Assembly (NCBI GenBank): GCA_016185205.1
Contig: JACPOA010000032.1
Location: 62,001 to 126,000, forward strand
DNA: 64,000 nt
From: Hyphomicrobiales bacterium
GTDB lineage: Bacteria; Pseudomonadota; Alphaproteobacteria; Rhizobiales; Xanthobacteraceae
Direction of reading: 5' to 3'
Of the stretch, positions 37,992 to 47,732 are shown piece after piece. How positions within the stretch are numbered: position 1 is the first letter of the stretch; each line of letters begins with the position of its first letter. Under the pieces are notes generated by a model. It had not been told where the DNA came from, did no database searches, and was given only the letters and a program-made list of their open reading frames with translations. A program made the position numbers and the translations under genes.

Positions 37992-38088
37992 TCCCCGCCC
38001 CGCTCTTTGCGCAGCTTCGCCCAATAGTCCAGCCGCTTCCTGATCTCGCGTTCGAAGCCGCGCTCGGGCGGATCGTAGAACCGCTGGC
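37988..38088 (-). pseudogene. rarA: Displaced original 3' end of rarA
   Basis: The 101 bases match rarA's last 101 bases (38872-38972) at 93 positions without gaps. Six of the eight differences are synonymous, and only Q/R and H/D change (the first copy is QQFYH, this one is QRFYD). It is not attached to the rest of the gene. It ends with the same TGA and keeps an ATGA overlap with the next gene. It is therefore best read as the old chromosomal end, left behind when a new end was inserted. It is not a gene of its own. Confidence 0.8.
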
Positions 38089-38130
38089 ACGGACCACTTC
38101 GCTTCATCCAAAACTCCGTATCAACTGTGC

Positions 38131-38823
38131 CTAAAGCACGTTGCTTTTTCCGAGATTGCAAGCCTCGCACAGTGTCTGAAGATTTTCGTCTATAGTTTCT
38201 CCCCCATTGCTCCACGCGATAACATGATCAACGTGGAGATGAAGGCCGGGCTTGGCAGGAGGATTTGCCCCGCAGGCACGACAGGTGAAATTATCACGCT
38301 TCAACACTCGGAAGCGCAGACGCAGAGACGGATCACGCGATGTTCGGCGACCGATCGATGCTTCGCTTCTCGGTGGCGCCTGTAGCTCTTCTACGTTTGC
38401 TTGGGCAATGAATTGCTCAAGAGTATCTATCCAAGATCGAAAACGTCGCCGATACGCACCCTGCGATATTACTGAGGGTGGCAATGCCAGTTCCGCGCGC
38501 CTTGGTTGCCGCCCATAATGCTCCCATAACCGCATAATATTTTCAAACAATCGTGCATCGGAATAGTTGATCTCATTTGCGAATTCTAAACCGGCAGCGG
38601 CCACGGCCTTGTTCCATGACCCAAACCGTCGGGATAGAGTTGTGGCAGCATATTTTCCCAATTCCGAATAAAGCTTCTGCGAAATGACATTAGTCCCGCC
38701 CACTTCAGAAACGCGTCGGAGATCGGATAGCAAGTCATCCGTTGAGACTGGTGCTCCCTGTACGCGGTCGAGGGTGAATGTCTTTTTTATCGTTTCCGAA
38801 TAACTGAACAGATTGATCTGCAA
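38131..38823 (-). CDS. HNH homing-type endonuclease
   Basis: 230 residues from TTG 38823, the first possible start; no ATG or site is near. Residues 28-79 form a helical DNA-binding repeat (SRRFGSWNKAVAAAGLE) of the HNH-associated type, with a weaker second one at about 87-136. The C-terminal HNH domain has CRACG (181-185), HVDHVIAWSNGG, and LCEACN (218-223), matching two Cys pairs and catalytic His/Asn. The frame is the same as rarA's: it is open from rarA's TGA and 16 codons run before the TTG. The gene is AT-richer than rarA. Expression could use read-through, reinitiation after rarA, or the weak TTG. Confidence 0.85.
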   Translation of the reverse strand: MQINLFSYSETIKKTFTLDRVQGAPVSTDDLLSDLRRVSEVGGTNVISQKLYSELGKYAATTLSRRFGSWNKAVAAAGLEFANEINYSDARLFENIMRLWEHYGRQPRRAELALPPSVISQGAYRRRFRSWIDTLEQFIAQANVEELQAPPRSEASIGRRTSRDPSLRLRFRVLKRDNFTCRACGANPPAKPGLHLHVDHVIAWSNGGETIDENLQTLCEACNLGKSNVL

Positions 38824-38871
38824 AGCAAGGTTAGCAATTTCGAAGCGACCCGAGCTATTGCACGAACAATC

Positions 38872-38972
38872 TCATTCCCCGCCCCGTTCCTTGCGTAGCT
38901 TCGCCCAATAGTCGAGGCGCTTCCTGATCTCGCGCTCGAAGCCGCGCTCGGGCGGATGGTAGAACTGCTGGC
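38872..38972 (-). repeat. Direct repeat: attached rarA 3' end
   Basis: The last 33 codons and stop of rarA. It is duplicated at 37988-38088 (93/101 identical, same direction). Together the two copies bracket the HNH gene. Confidence 0.95.
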
Positions 38973-40206
38973 GGGGCAGCGCGTCTGGAAAATAATTCTG
39001 TCCGGAGAACGCCTCGTCCTGATCGTGGTCGTAAGAATAGCCGCGGCCGTAGCCTTCCGCCTGCATCAGCTTGGTCGGCGCATTGAGAATGTGCTTGGGC
39101 GGCAGCAGCGAGCCCGCCTCTTTTGCCGTGCGCATGGCGGCGCCGAAGGCCGCGTAAGCGGCGTTCGATTTGGGCGCGGTCGCCACATAGATCAGCGCCT
39201 GCGCGATGGCGAGTTCGCCTTCCGGCGAGCCTAGGAAATCGTAGGCCTCCTTGGCGGCATTGGCGATCACCAGCGCCTGCGGATCGGCGAGCCCGATATC
39301 CTCGATCGCCATGCGCACGACGCGGCGCGCGATATAGAGCGGCGGCTCGCCGGCATCCAGCATGCGGCAGAGATAATACAGCGCGGCGTCGGGATCGGAG
39401 CCGCGCACCGACTTGTGCAGCGCGCTGATCAGATTGTAGTGGCCGTCCTGCGCCTTGTCGTAGATCGGCGCCCGCCGCTGCACGATCTCCTGCAATTTCG
39501 CGGAATCGAACAACTCGTCCTTGCGGGCGGCGCGCCAGACTTCCTCGGCCAGCGTGAGCGAGGCGCGGCCGTCGCCGTCAGCCATGCGCGTCAGCGCCGT
39601 ACGGGCCTCGGTGTCGAGCGGAAGCCGCTTGCCCTCGATTTCTTCTGCTCTTGCCAGCAGCTTCTCGATCGCTTCCGCGTCCAGGGACTTGAACACCAGC
39701 ACGCGCGCGCGCGACAGCAGCGGTGCGTTCAGTTCGAACGACGGATTCTCGGTGGTGGCGCCGACCAGCACGATAGTGCCGTCCTCCATCACCGGCAGGA
39801 AGCTGTCCTGCTGGGCGCGGTTGAAGCGATGGATCTCGTCGACGAACAGCAGCGTGCCCTGGCCCAATTCGCGGCGGCGGCGCGCTTCCTCGAACACTTT
39901 CTTGAGGTCGGCGACGCCGGTGAAAATGGCGGAGATCTGCTCGAAATGCAGGTCGGTTTCCTGCGCCAGCAGGCGCGCCACCGTGGTCTTGCCGGTGCCG
40001 GGCGGGCCCCAGAACACCAGGCAGCCGAGCGAACGCGTCGCCAGCATGCGGGTGAGCGCGCCGTCGGGGCCGAGCAGATGATCCTGCCCCACCACCTCAT
40101 CGAGCCTGGTCGGCCGCAGTCTGTCGGCGAGCGGACGTGGCGCGTCCTTGTCGAGACCGGCGGCCGCGAACAAAGTTGCACCGGCGGCTTTGGCGCGCGG
40201 GGTCAT
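38872..40206 (-). CDS. rarA: Replication-associated recombination protein A (AAA+ ATPase, MgsA)
   Basis: 444 residues. The AAA+ features are FWGPPGTGKTTVARLL (Walker A, 67-75), LFVDEIHRFNRAQQ (Walker B, 122-126), sensor 1 VGATTENPSF and the arginine finger region. The C-terminal oligomerisation domain includes the duplicated end. RarA acts at stalled replication forks. It starts at ATG 40206, overlapping the stop of the DegQ-type protease gene as ATGA. The last 33 codons probably came with the HNH element; the encoded residues are still normal. Confidence 0.93.
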   Translation of the reverse strand: MTPRAKAAGATLFAAAGLDKDAPRPLADRLRPTRLDEVVGQDHLLGPDGALTRMLATRSLGCLVFWGPPGTGKTTVARLLAQETDLHFEQISAIFTGVADLKKVFEEARRRRELGQGTLLFVDEIHRFNRAQQDSFLPVMEDGTIVLVGATTENPSFELNAPLLSRARVLVFKSLDAEAIEKLLARAEEIEGKRLPLDTEARTALTRMADGDGRASLTLAEEVWRAARKDELFDSAKLQEIVQRRAPIYDKAQDGHYNLISALHKSVRGSDPDAALYYLCRMLDAGEPPLYIARRVVRMAIEDIGLADPQALVIANAAKEAYDFLGSPEGELAIAQALIYVATAPKSNAAYAAFGAAMRTAKEAGSLLPPKHILNAPTKLMQAEGYGRGYSYDHDQDEAFSGQNYFPDALPRQQFYHPPERGFEREIRKRLDYWAKLRKERGGE

Positions 40207-41603
40207 CCGCCAAACACCGCGGAAATCTTCTGCCCGCCGCGCAGGATGACGATGCGCCAGGAGCGGTTCGGCACGCTGGTCGCCTTTTCAAGCTCGCGTG
40301 TCTTGCCGATACGCTCGCCGTTGACTTCCTGGATCACGTCGCCGCGCTGGAAGCCGAGATTGCTGGCATAGGAGCCGGCATCGACGTCGAGCACGACGAC
40401 GCCCTCGTCGACAGTCTGCAACTGCAATTCGTCGGCCAGCGCCGGCGACAGGTTGGCCACCTTGGCGCCGGAAAACGGCGAGCGCGAGCGGATGGTGATT
40501 TCCTCGCGCGGCGTATCGGGCGCGGTCTGCAAGGCCACCGCCGTCTTGAACTCGCGGCCGGCACGCAGCAGGCCGAACTGCGCGTTGCCGCCGAGTGGCT
40601 TGGTGGCGAAGCGGTAATCGAAAGCATTGGGATCGTCGACCGCCTGCTCGTCGACCGACACGATGAGGTCGCCGGGCTTGAGGCCGGCCCGCGCCGCCGG
40701 GCTATTCGGCACCACGCTGGTCACCAGCGCGCCGGCCGGACGCTTGAGCCCCATGCTGTCGGCGATCTCGGACGTCACCGCCTGCAGCTTGGCGCCGAGC
40801 CAGGGCCGCTTCACCGCGCCGCCGCCGCCTTTGGCCGAGGCCACCACCACGCGCACCATGTTGGCGGGGATCGCGAAGCCGATACCTTGCGAGCCGCCCG
40901 AGCGCGAGAAGATCGCGGTATTGATGCCGACCAATTGCCCGGTGAGATCGACCAGCGCGCCGCCGGAATTGCCCGGATTGATGGCGGCATCGGTCTGGAT
41001 GAAGAACTGATAGTCGGTAATGCCGACCTGCGTGCGCGCCAGCGCCGACACGATGCCGTGCGTCACCGTCTGCCCGACGCCGAACGGATTGCCGATGGCG
41101 AGCACCACGTCGCCCACTTGCAGCGCGTCGGAATTGGCGAAGTCGAGAGACGGAAATTTTTCGCGGCCGTCCTTGATGCGCAGCACCGCCAGATCGGTGC
41201 GCTGGTCCTTGAGCACCAGCGTGGCCTCGAATTCGCGCTTGTCGGCGAGCGAGACCTTCACCTCGTCGGCGCCTTCGATCACGTGGTAGTTGGTGACGAT
41301 CAGGCCGGAGCCGTCCACCAGCACGCCGGAGCCGAGCGAGCGCTGCACCTGCGGACCGCCGCCGCCCGGCACGCCGAAGAAGCGCCGGAAGATCGGGTCG
41401 TCGAACAGCGGATTGCGGGTCTGCACGGTCTTGGCGGCATAGACATTGACCACCGCCGGCGCCACGCGCTGCACGATCGGCGCATAGGACAGCCGCAACT
41501 CGGCGGCATTCGGCAGGCGCCGCTCTTGGGCGGGCGCTGTGGCCATGCCCGCCAAGGCGATGGCGGCTGCAAAAACGGCGGTCAGATGGGGCTTGCGGCG
41601 CAT
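40203..41603 (-). CDS. DegP/DegQ-family periplasmic serine protease
   Basis: 466 residues from ATG 41603; an earlier in-frame start runs through a palindromic repeat. The signal peptide ends near TAPAQE. The trypsin-like triad is His in IVTNYHVIEGA, Asp in DQRTDLAVL and Ser in INPGNSGGALV. Two PDZ domains follow (about 275-360 and 375-460). It degrades or refolds misfolded envelope proteins. Translation is coupled to rarA by ATGA overlap. Confidence 0.92.
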   Translation of the reverse strand: MRRKPHLTAVFAAAIALAGMATAPAQERRLPNAAELRLSYAPIVQRVAPAVVNVYAAKTVQTRNPLFDDPIFRRFFGVPGGGGPQVQRSLGSGVLVDGSGLIVTNYHVIEGADEVKVSLADKREFEATLVLKDQRTDLAVLRIKDGREKFPSLDFANSDALQVGDVVLAIGNPFGVGQTVTHGIVSALARTQVGITDYQFFIQTDAAINPGNSGGALVDLTGQLVGINTAIFSRSGGSQGIGFAIPANMVRVVVASAKGGGGAVKRPWLGAKLQAVTSEIADSMGLKRPAGALVTSVVPNSPAARAGLKPGDLIVSVDEQAVDDPNAFDYRFATKPLGGNAQFGLLRAGREFKTAVALQTAPDTPREEITIRSRSPFSGAKVANLSPALADELQLQTVDEGVVVLDVDAGSYASNLGFQRGDVIQEVNGERIGKTRELEKATSVPNRSWRIVILRGGQKISAVFGG

Positions 41604-41689
41604 GGTGTCGAATCCCGGCGGGTTGCCGAGATATAGGCCCCCGGACGGGCTAAATGAAGGCCGGGTTGGCGTCACAAGCATGGCCCGCT

Positions 41690-41712
41690 CCCTCTCCCCG
41701 TTGGGGAGAGGG
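41690..41712. repeat. Short palindromic element (CTCTCCCC type)
   Basis: CCCTCTCCCCGTTGGGGAGA, then GGG, is a perfect inverted repeat of 10 bp with a short loop, between the protease and cytochrome genes. It is related to 20588-20614 and 27105-27126. Confidence 0.65.
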
Positions 41713-41812
41713 TTGGGGGGTCTAGGACTCTCGATAAGCCATAACCCCTTGCATGTTGGCAACGCCGACTCAGCGCAAGCTCACCCGGCGCGCGCGGAGA
41801 GGTTAAAGCCGC

Positions 41813-42658
41813 CTACTCCTTCGCCGGCACCGTGCGCAGATAGGCCACAACCGCGTCGAGGTCGTCGCCCGTCATCTTGGCGTAGGAATGAAACGCCATT
41901 GGCGGCTTGAGCTTGCTGCCGTCCTTGCTGACGCCGGCGGTGATGGCGCGCTTGATCTCGGCGTCGCTCCACCCTCCGATGCCTTTGGTCTTGCTCGAAG
42001 TGATGTTGCGCGACACCGACTTGCCCCACGGCCCGGGGAACTCGAAGCCGCCAGCGCCGAGCTTGGTCGCGAACTCGCGGCCGCGCGGACCCATCGGCGT
42101 GTGGCATTCCATGCAATGTGCGATGGTGGCGAGATAGAAGCCCTTCTTCAGTCTGTCGCTCATCATGGCTTCGGTGTACGGCTTCTCCCCGCCGGCGAAG
42201 GGATGATGCATCTGCTGCATCTTGTAGATCGGGTCCGGCACCTTGTTCTTGATCGGCTTGAGTGTACGCAGATAGGCGACGACGGCATTGAGGTCGCGCT
42301 CGGTCATGATCTCATAGAAATCGCTCGGCATGATCATCGCGAGCGGCGTGCCGTTCGGCCGCACACCCTTGCGCAACGCGGTCTTTATCTGGGTGTCGGT
42401 CCAGCTACCGATGCCGGTTTCCTTGTCCGGCGTGATGTTCGGTGCGGTGACCTTGAACGGCGGCTCATCCCACGACAGCCCGCCCGAGAACGCCTTCTCC
42501 ATGATGTCTCCGGTCGGACCTTTCGGCGTATGGCAGTTGCCGCAGGTGAGAAGGCCGTTGACCAGATAATCGCCGCGCTTGACCAAATCCGATTGCGCGC
42601 TGGCTGTGCCGATCAGCGTCGCGCCGAAAACAAGCGCCAGCAACCCCGTACGGATCAT
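41813..42658 (-). CDS. Di-haem c-type cytochrome
   Basis: 281 residues. The signal peptide ends near GTASAQS. Two CxxCH haem c sites are seen: CGNCHTPKG near residue 37 and CMECHTPMG near residue 183. Each sits in a cytochrome c fold of about 110 residues, with Met ligands near KRAITAGV and similar stretches. This resembles the cytochrome subunits of alcohol/aldehyde dehydrogenases. No dehydrogenase gene is adjacent, so its partner is elsewhere. Confidence 0.9.
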   Translation of the reverse strand: MIRTGLLALVFGATLIGTASAQSDLVKRGDYLVNGLLTCGNCHTPKGPTGDIMEKAFSGGLSWDEPPFKVTAPNITPDKETGIGSWTDTQIKTALRKGVRPNGTPLAMIMPSDFYEIMTERDLNAVVAYLRTLKPIKNKVPDPIYKMQQMHHPFAGGEKPYTEAMMSDRLKKGFYLATIAHCMECHTPMGPRGREFATKLGAGGFEFPGPWGKSVSRNITSSKTKGIGGWSDAEIKRAITAGVSKDGSKLKPPMAFHSYAKMTGDDLDAVVAYLRTVPAKE

Positions 42659-42736
42659 GATGAGTCTCCCTGATGGTATGGACGGTCATTGATTGCCGTC
42701 TTATCGCGCAATCATAGCGTAGGAATCGCACCAACG

Positions 42737-42765
42737 AAAAGGGCGACGCCAGGCGCCGCCCTTTT
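42737..42765 (-). terminator. Terminator after rplQ
   Basis: AAAAGGGCG and CGCCCTTTT form a perfect 9-bp stem, with a further GGCG/CGCC possible inside. It lies 24 bases beyond the rplQ stop. On the transcribed strand the stem ends in TTTT. It marks the end of the alpha operon. Confidence 0.75.
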
Positions 42766-42788
42766 GTAAACAATTGTCTGCGTAAGGA

Positions 42789-43220
42789 TCAGGCCGCGAC
42801 GGTCGCCTCTTCGTCGACCTTCTTGGCCTGCACCGGCCCGGAATCCTTGCCCTTGGCCTCGACGTCGCGGTCGACGAATTCGATCACGGCATTGGCCGCG
42901 TTGTCGCCATGGCGGAAGCCGGCCTTGAGCACGCGGGTATAGCCGCCCTTGCGGTCCTTGTAGCGCGGCCCGATCACCTCGAACAGTTTCTTGACCATCG
43001 GGACGTCGCGCATCTCCGAGATCGCCTGGCGGCGGGCGGAGAGTCCGCCCTTCTTGGCGAGCGTGACCAACTTCTCGACGATCGGGCGCAGTTCCTTGGC
43101 CTTCGGCAGCGTGGTGACGATCTGCTCGTGCTTGATCAGCGACGCACACATATTGGCGAACATGGCGGTGCGATGCGCCGAGTGCCTGCCCAGCTTGCGG
43201 TGAACTTTTCCGTGACGCAT
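42789..43220 (-). CDS. rplQ: 50S ribosomal protein L17
   Basis: 143 residues, family-typical start [20 protein letters not shown] and core [20 protein letters not shown]. It is the last gene of the alpha operon, after rpoA. It sits at the exit region of the large subunit. The C terminus ([15 protein letters not shown]) is about 20 residues longer than in E. coli. A hairpin-rich gap of 114 bases separates it from rpoA. Confidence 0.96.
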   Translation of the reverse strand: MRHGKVHRKLGRHSAHRTAMFANMCASLIKHEQIVTTLPKAKELRPIVEKLVTLAKKGGLSARRQAISEMRDVPMVKKLFEVIGPRYKDRKGGYTRVLKAGFRHGDNAANAVIEFVDRDVEAKGKDSGPVQAKKVDEEATVAA

Positions 43221-43245
43221 CGCCTAACCCCTTGTTTCTCTCTCT

Positions 43246-43326
43246 GTCATGCCCGGCCTTGTGCCTGGCATCCACGTCTTTCTTCCTTGCCAAGGCGTGG
43301 ATGGCCGGGACAAGCCCGGCCATGAC
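43246..43326. repeat. Composite palindrome between rpoA and rplQ
   Basis: The left arm GTCATGCCCGGCCTTG (43246 on, through GGCATCCACG) is nearly complementary to the right arm CGTGGATGGCCGGGACAAGC, then CCGGCCATGAC (ending 43326). Together they make one long hairpin with a pyrimidine-rich loop. The right arm is also palindromic in itself (ATGGCCGGG-ACAAG-CCCGGCCAT). It is related to 61658-61689. Confidence 0.8.
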
Positions 43327-43334
43327 GCATTGGC

Positions 43335-44351
43335 CTAGTAATGATCCTCGAAGCGCTTGGCGAGCTCTTCGATATTTTCCGGCGGCCAGCCCGGCACTTC
43401 CATGCCGAGATGCAGGCCCATCTGCGCCAGCACTTCCTTGATCTCGTTGAGCGACTTGCGGCCGAAGTTCGGCGTGCGCAGCATCTCGGCTTCGGTCTTC
43501 TGCACGAGATCGCCGATATAGACGATGTTGTCGTTCTTCAGACAGTTGGCCGAACGCACCGACAGTTCGAGCTCGTCGACCTTCTTGAGGAAGGCTGGGT
43601 TGAAGGCGAGGTCGGGAATGGTCTCGGCCGCCTCCGCCTTGCGCGGCTCTTCGAAGTTCACGAACACGTTGAGCTGGTCTTGCAGAATTCTTGCAGCATA
43701 GGCGAGCGAGTCGTCCGGGCTGACCGCGCCGTTGGTCTCGATCGTCATGGTGAGCTTGTCGTAGTCGAGGATCTGGCCCTCGCGGGTATTCTCGACCTTG
43801 TAGGAGACCTTGCGCACCGGCGAATACAGGCTGTCGACCGGGATCAGGCCTATTGGCGCATCTTCTGGACGATTGCGCTCGGCCGGCACATAGCCCTTGC
43901 CGGTATTGACGGTGAATTCCATGCGGATCTCGGCGCCCTCGTCGAGCGTGCACAGCACGAGGTCCGGGTTGAGCACCACCACGTCGCCGACGGTCTGGAT
44001 GTCGCCGGCGGTGACCGTGCCCGGTCCCTGCTTCTTCACCACCATGCGCTTGGGGCCTTCGCCCTGCATCTTGATGGCGATGTCCTTGATGTTGAGCACC
44101 ATGTCGGTGACGTCCTCGCGCACGCCGGCGATCGAGGAGAACTCATGCAGCACGCCGTCGATGTGCACCGACTGCACCGCCGCGCCTTGCAGCGAGGACA
44201 GCAGAATGCGGCGCAGGGCGTTGCCGAGCGTGACGCCGAAGCCGCGCTCGAGCGGCTCGGCCACCACCGTGGCGATGCGCGCGGGGTCGGACCCGGCGGT
44301 CACCTGGAGCTTGTTCGGCCTGATCAATTCCTGCCAATTCTTTTGGATCAC
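43335..44351 (-). CDS. rpoA: RNA polymerase alpha subunit
   Basis: 338 residues from GTG 44351 ([17 protein letters not shown]), with AGGTGAAG upstream; an ATG at 44459 is in frame but adds a non-family stretch. The N-terminal domain has [19 protein letters not shown]. The C-terminal domain ([36 protein letters not shown]) binds UP elements and activators. Gene order rpsM-rpsK-rpoA-rplQ is the standard alpha operon (without rpsD here). Confidence 0.96.
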   Translation of the reverse strand: MIQKNWQELIRPNKLQVTAGSDPARIATVVAEPLERGFGVTLGNALRRILLSSLQGAAVQSVHIDGVLHEFSSIAGVREDVTDMVLNIKDIAIKMQGEGPKRMVVKKQGPGTVTAGDIQTVGDVVVLNPDLVLCTLDEGAEIRMEFTVNTGKGYVPAERNRPEDAPIGLIPVDSLYSPVRKVSYKVENTREGQILDYDKLTMTIETNGAVSPDDSLAYAARILQDQLNVFVNFEEPRKAEAAETIPDLAFNPAFLKKVDELELSVRSANCLKNDNIVYIGDLVQKTEAEMLRTPNFGRKSLNEIKEVLAQMGLHLGMEVPGWPPENIEELAKRFEDHY

Positions 44352-44455
44352 GTCTTCACCTATTGAGCGGCGCGGACCTTGCCGCGCGACCCCACCCGCC
44401 GTTGTGGGGGAAAGTTCAGCGGTAGCGGACGCCAAGGGTCCGCTCGATGGAAAAT

Positions 44456-44845
44456 TCATACGCGACGACGCTTACGCGGCCGGCAACCATTATGCGGGAT
44501 CGTGGTCACGTCGCGGATCGAAGTAATGGTGAAGCCGGTCGCCTGCAGTGCGCGCAGCGCCGATTCGCGGCCGGAGCCTGGACCCGACACCTCGACCTCG
44601 AGCGTGCGCATGCCATGCTCCTGCGCCTTCTTGGCGGCGTCTTCGGCGGCGACCTGCGCGGCGTAGGGCGTCGATTTGCGCGAGCCCTTGAAACCCATGG
44701 TGCCCGACGACGACCAGGCGATGGTGTTGCCCTGTGCATCGGTGATGGTGATCATGGTGTTGTTGAACGACGCGTTCACATGCGCCACGCCGGAGGCGAT
44801 GTTCTTGCGTTCGCGCCGACGGACGCGGGTGGCTTCCTTACCCAT
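44456..44845 (-). CDS. rpsK: 30S ribosomal protein S11
   Basis: 129 residues. Family motifs are [34 protein letters not shown] and the C terminus [14 protein letters not shown]. It forms part of the platform of the small subunit together with S18 and S21. It lies between rpsM and rpoA. Confidence 0.97.
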   Translation of the reverse strand: MGKEATRVRRRERKNIASGVAHVNASFNNTMITITDAQGNTIAWSSSGTMGFKGSRKSTPYAAQVAAEDAAKKAQEHGMRTLEVEVSGPGSGRESALRALQATGFTITSIRDVTTIPHNGCRPRKRRRV

Positions 44846-44899
44846 TCTCGATCCTTTCGAAGCCCACGAGCCTTGCGAGGCGCGGGCAATTCCCGAGCG

Positions 44900-45277
<378 letters not shown>

Positions 45278-45432
45278 GAATGGTCTCTCCTGTTAATAGC
45301 CGGCCGCGTTGAACGCGCCGAATCGTTGTGTCCCTGGAAGGGGATAGCGCAAAGCGTAACACGACACCTGTCCCCGCCTCTCCGGGGCCCGGCATCGCGT
45401 CAAACTCCTGAATAGACAGCTTATTAAGGGAT

Positions 45433-46227
45433 TCATCCCGCCTTCGTCAACCTCCGCCGTGTGGTGGATTTGCGCCATCCCGATTTCTTTTTGGCAGGCT
45501 TTTTGACGGATTTGGCAGTCTTGCGGCCGGCCTTGGAACCCCGGCGGGCGGTGGCCTTGGTTTTGGCCTTGGCCGGCTTTGCCTTGGTGGACTTGGCCTG
45601 GGCAGGTTTAGGCTTCTTGGCCGCAGCCTTGGCCTTGCCGACCCCGGCGGGGCTCAAAAGCCGGTCGATGGCGGCCGTCACCGTATCGATCGGCGCCATG
45701 CCGTCCACGGTCTTGAGCATGCCCTTGCGGGCGTAATAATCGGCGAGCGGCGCGGTCTGCGCCCGGTAGGCGACCAGCCGCCCCCGCAGCACGTCCGGAT
45801 TATCGTCGGCGCGAAGCTTCTCGCCGCGGGCGGTCATTTCCGCCACGCGGGTCTCGATGCGCTTGATCAGGATACCTTCGTCCACCTTGAGCTCGATCGC
45901 GCCGTCGAGCTTGAGGCCACGCTCGGCCAGCAGGCGGTCGAGCGCCTGCGCCTGCGGCACCGTGCGCGGAAACCCGTCGAGCACAAAACCACGCTTGGCG
46001 TCCGGCTGGTCGATGCGGTCGGCGATGATCGCCACCACCACCTCGTCCGGCACCAGCTCGCCGCGATCCATGATGCTCTTGGCGCGCAGGCCGACCGGCG
46101 TGGCGGCAGCCACGGCCGCGCGCAGCATGTCGCCGGTGGAGAGCTGAACAATCCGGTGCTTGGCGACCAGGCGCTGCGCCTGGGTGCCCTTCCCCGCCCC
46201 CGGAGGCCCGAGCAGAATCAATCTCAT
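45433..46227 (-). CDS. adk: Adenylate kinase with long Lys/Ala-rich tail
   Basis: 264 residues. The catalytic part (about 1-195) has [36 protein letters not shown] and the short-LID form. A further 70 residues follow, dominated by K, A, P and R (for example [20 protein letters not shown]), ending [17 protein letters not shown]. Such histone-like tails are not part of the normal enzyme (about 190-215 residues). It balances ATP, ADP and AMP. The start overlaps the secY stop by four bases, as in many alphaproteobacterial spc operons. Confidence 0.94.
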   Translation of the reverse strand: MRLILLGPPGAGKGTQAQRLVAKHRIVQLSTGDMLRAAVAAATPVGLRAKSIMDRGELVPDEVVVAIIADRIDQPDAKRGFVLDGFPRTVPQAQALDRLLAERGLKLDGAIELKVDEGILIKRIETRVAEMTARGEKLRADDNPDVLRGRLVAYRAQTAPLADYYARKGMLKTVDGMAPIDTVTAAIDRLLSPAGVGKAKAAAKKPKPAQAKSTKAKPAKAKTKATARRGSKAGRKTAKSVKKPAKKKSGWRKSTTRRRLTKAG

Positions 46228-47555
46228 CGTTGCCGCCCCCGCAGCTTCGACCGTTTGATCAGTCCTTCATACTGATGCGCTAGCAGATAGCCCTGGATCT
46301 GCGCGACCGTGTCCATGGTGACGCTGACCACGATCAGGAGCGACGTGCCGCCGAAATAGAACGGCACCGCCGCGTAGGCGATCAGCATTTCCGGAATCAG
46401 GCAGACGATGGCGAGATAAAGCGCGCCCACCACGGTGATGCGCGAGAGCACATAGTCGATGTACTCCGCCGTCCGCTCGCCCGGCCGGATGCCTGGAATG
46501 AAGCCGCCGTGTTTCTTCAGGTTGTCCGCGGTCTCGGTCGGGTTGAACACGACGGCTGTGTAGAAGAAGGCGAAGAACACGATCAGCCCGATATAGAGGA
46601 TCAGGAACAGAGGCCGCCCGTGTCCGAGCAGCGTGGTCATGGTGGTGAACCATTCCGGGCCCTGGCCGGCGTTGAAATTGGCGACCGTGGTCGGCAGCAG
46701 CAGCAGCGAGGACGCGAAGATCGGCGGGATCACGCCCGAGGTGTTGAGCTTGAGTGGCAGATGCGAGGACTGGCCCTCGAACATGCGGTTGCCGACCTGG
46801 CGTTTCGGATACTGGATCAGCAGCCGGCGCTGCGCGCGCTCTATGAACACAATGAAGGCGATCACCGCCACCGCCATCACGATCACCAGCAGAATGAGCC
46901 CGGTGGACAGCGCGCCCTGGCGGCCGAGTTCGAGGGTGCCGGCGATCGCCGACGGCAATTCGGCGACGATGCCAGCCAGGATGATGAGTGAAATGCCGTT
47001 GCCGATGCCGCGCGCGGTGATCTGCTCGCCCAGCCACATCAGGAACAAGGTGCCGCCGGTGAGCGTGATCGTGGTCGAGATTAGGAAGAAGTAACCGGGT
47101 TCGCTGACGACGCTGCCGGTGCCTTGCAGGCCGATGGCAATGCCGTAGGACTGAAACGCGGCCAGCACCACGGTGAGATACCGGGTGTACTGATTCATGA
47201 TCTTGCGGCCCGACTCGCCTTCCTTCTTGAGCGCTTCGAGCTTGGGCGAGACCGTCGTCATCAGTTGAATGATGATCGAGGCCGAGATGTACGGCATGAT
47301 GTTGAGCGCGAAGATCGCCATCCGGTTGATGCCGCCACCGGAGAACATGTTGAACATGCCGAGGATGCCGCCGGCCTGGGAGTTGAATATCTGCTGCCAG
47401 GCGGACGGATCGATGCCGGGCAGCGGAATATAGGTGCCCAGCCGATAGACTAGCAGCGCGCCGACCGTGAACCAGATGCGTTTTTTGAGTTCTTCGGCCT
47501 TGGCCAAGGCGCCGAAGTTGAGATTGGCCGCCAGTTGTTCCGCTGCCGAAACCAT
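46224..47555 (-). CDS. secY: Protein translocase subunit SecY
   Basis: 443 residues with ten transmembrane helices. The N terminus is [27 protein letters not shown] and the plug region follow, then [22 protein letters not shown] and the C terminus [13 protein letters not shown]. It is the channel of the Sec translocase together with SecE and SecG. The stop overlaps adk. It is the last spc-operon gene before adk. Confidence 0.96.
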   Translation of the reverse strand: MVSAAEQLAANLNFGALAKAEELKKRIWFTVGALLVYRLGTYIPLPGIDPSAWQQIFNSQAGGILGMFNMFSGGGINRMAIFALNIMPYISASIIIQLMTTVSPKLEALKKEGESGRKIMNQYTRYLTVVLAAFQSYGIAIGLQGTGSVVSEPGYFFLISTTITLTGGTLFLMWLGEQITARGIGNGISLIILAGIVAELPSAIAGTLELGRQGALSTGLILLVIVMAVAVIAFIVFIERAQRRLLIQYPKRQVGNRMFEGQSSHLPLKLNTSGVIPPIFASSLLLLPTTVANFNAGQGPEWFTTMTTLLGHGRPLFLILYIGLIVFFAFFYTAVVFNPTETADNLKKHGGFIPGIRPGERTAEYIDYVLSRITVVGALYLAIVCLIPEMLIAYAAVPFYFGGTSLLIVVSVTMDTVAQIQGYLLAHQYEGLIKRSKLRGRQR

Positions 47556-47592
47556 CAGTTGCTCCTGCCGCCGCGCCCTAGCTTTTGGTCTG

Positions 47593-47724
47593 TCATGCCC
47601 CGCAAAGGCGGGCCATCCAGTATTCGCAGTCTTCTAGATATGCTCGCACAGCAATTCTTCTAGACAGGGCTTACTGGATCGCCCGCTGGGGCCTGCCCCC
47701 CGCTCCGGCGGGGGCGGACGGTGA
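47593..47724. repeat. Composite palindrome between secY and rplO
   Basis: GTCATGCCCCGCAAAGGCGG, then GCCATCCAGTA, stands opposite TACTGGATCGCCCGC and GGACGGTGAC, so the outer arms pair (GTCATG-like with GGTGAC, CCAGTA with TACTGG). CCCCCCGCTCCGGCGGGGGC near 47697-47716 forms a smaller stem. This resembles the extragenic palindromes at 43246 and 48388. It lies inside an operon, so it would be transcribed. Confidence 0.6.
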
Positions 47725-47732
47725 CGTTGCCG

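Larger units (their letters stand above)
38089..38972 (-). mobile_element. Candidate HNH endonuclease element with replacement rarA 3' end
   Basis: About 884 bp: the in-frame rarA end (38872-38972), a 48-base link, the HNH gene (38131-38823) and about 40 bases before the displaced end. The element is bordered by the two 101-bp copies. No transposase, integrase or terminal inverted repeats are seen. Exact ends cannot be fixed because they lie within the duplicated sequence. The proposed mechanism is endonuclease-led homing, using the homologous gene end of a relative. Confidence 0.55.

Noticed and set aside
37988-38215. 75-codon frame containing the second rarA end as an independent gene
   Set aside because: Only the last 33 codons have homology, and the upstream part crosses the junction with the HNH gene. 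It is a fragment, not a gene.
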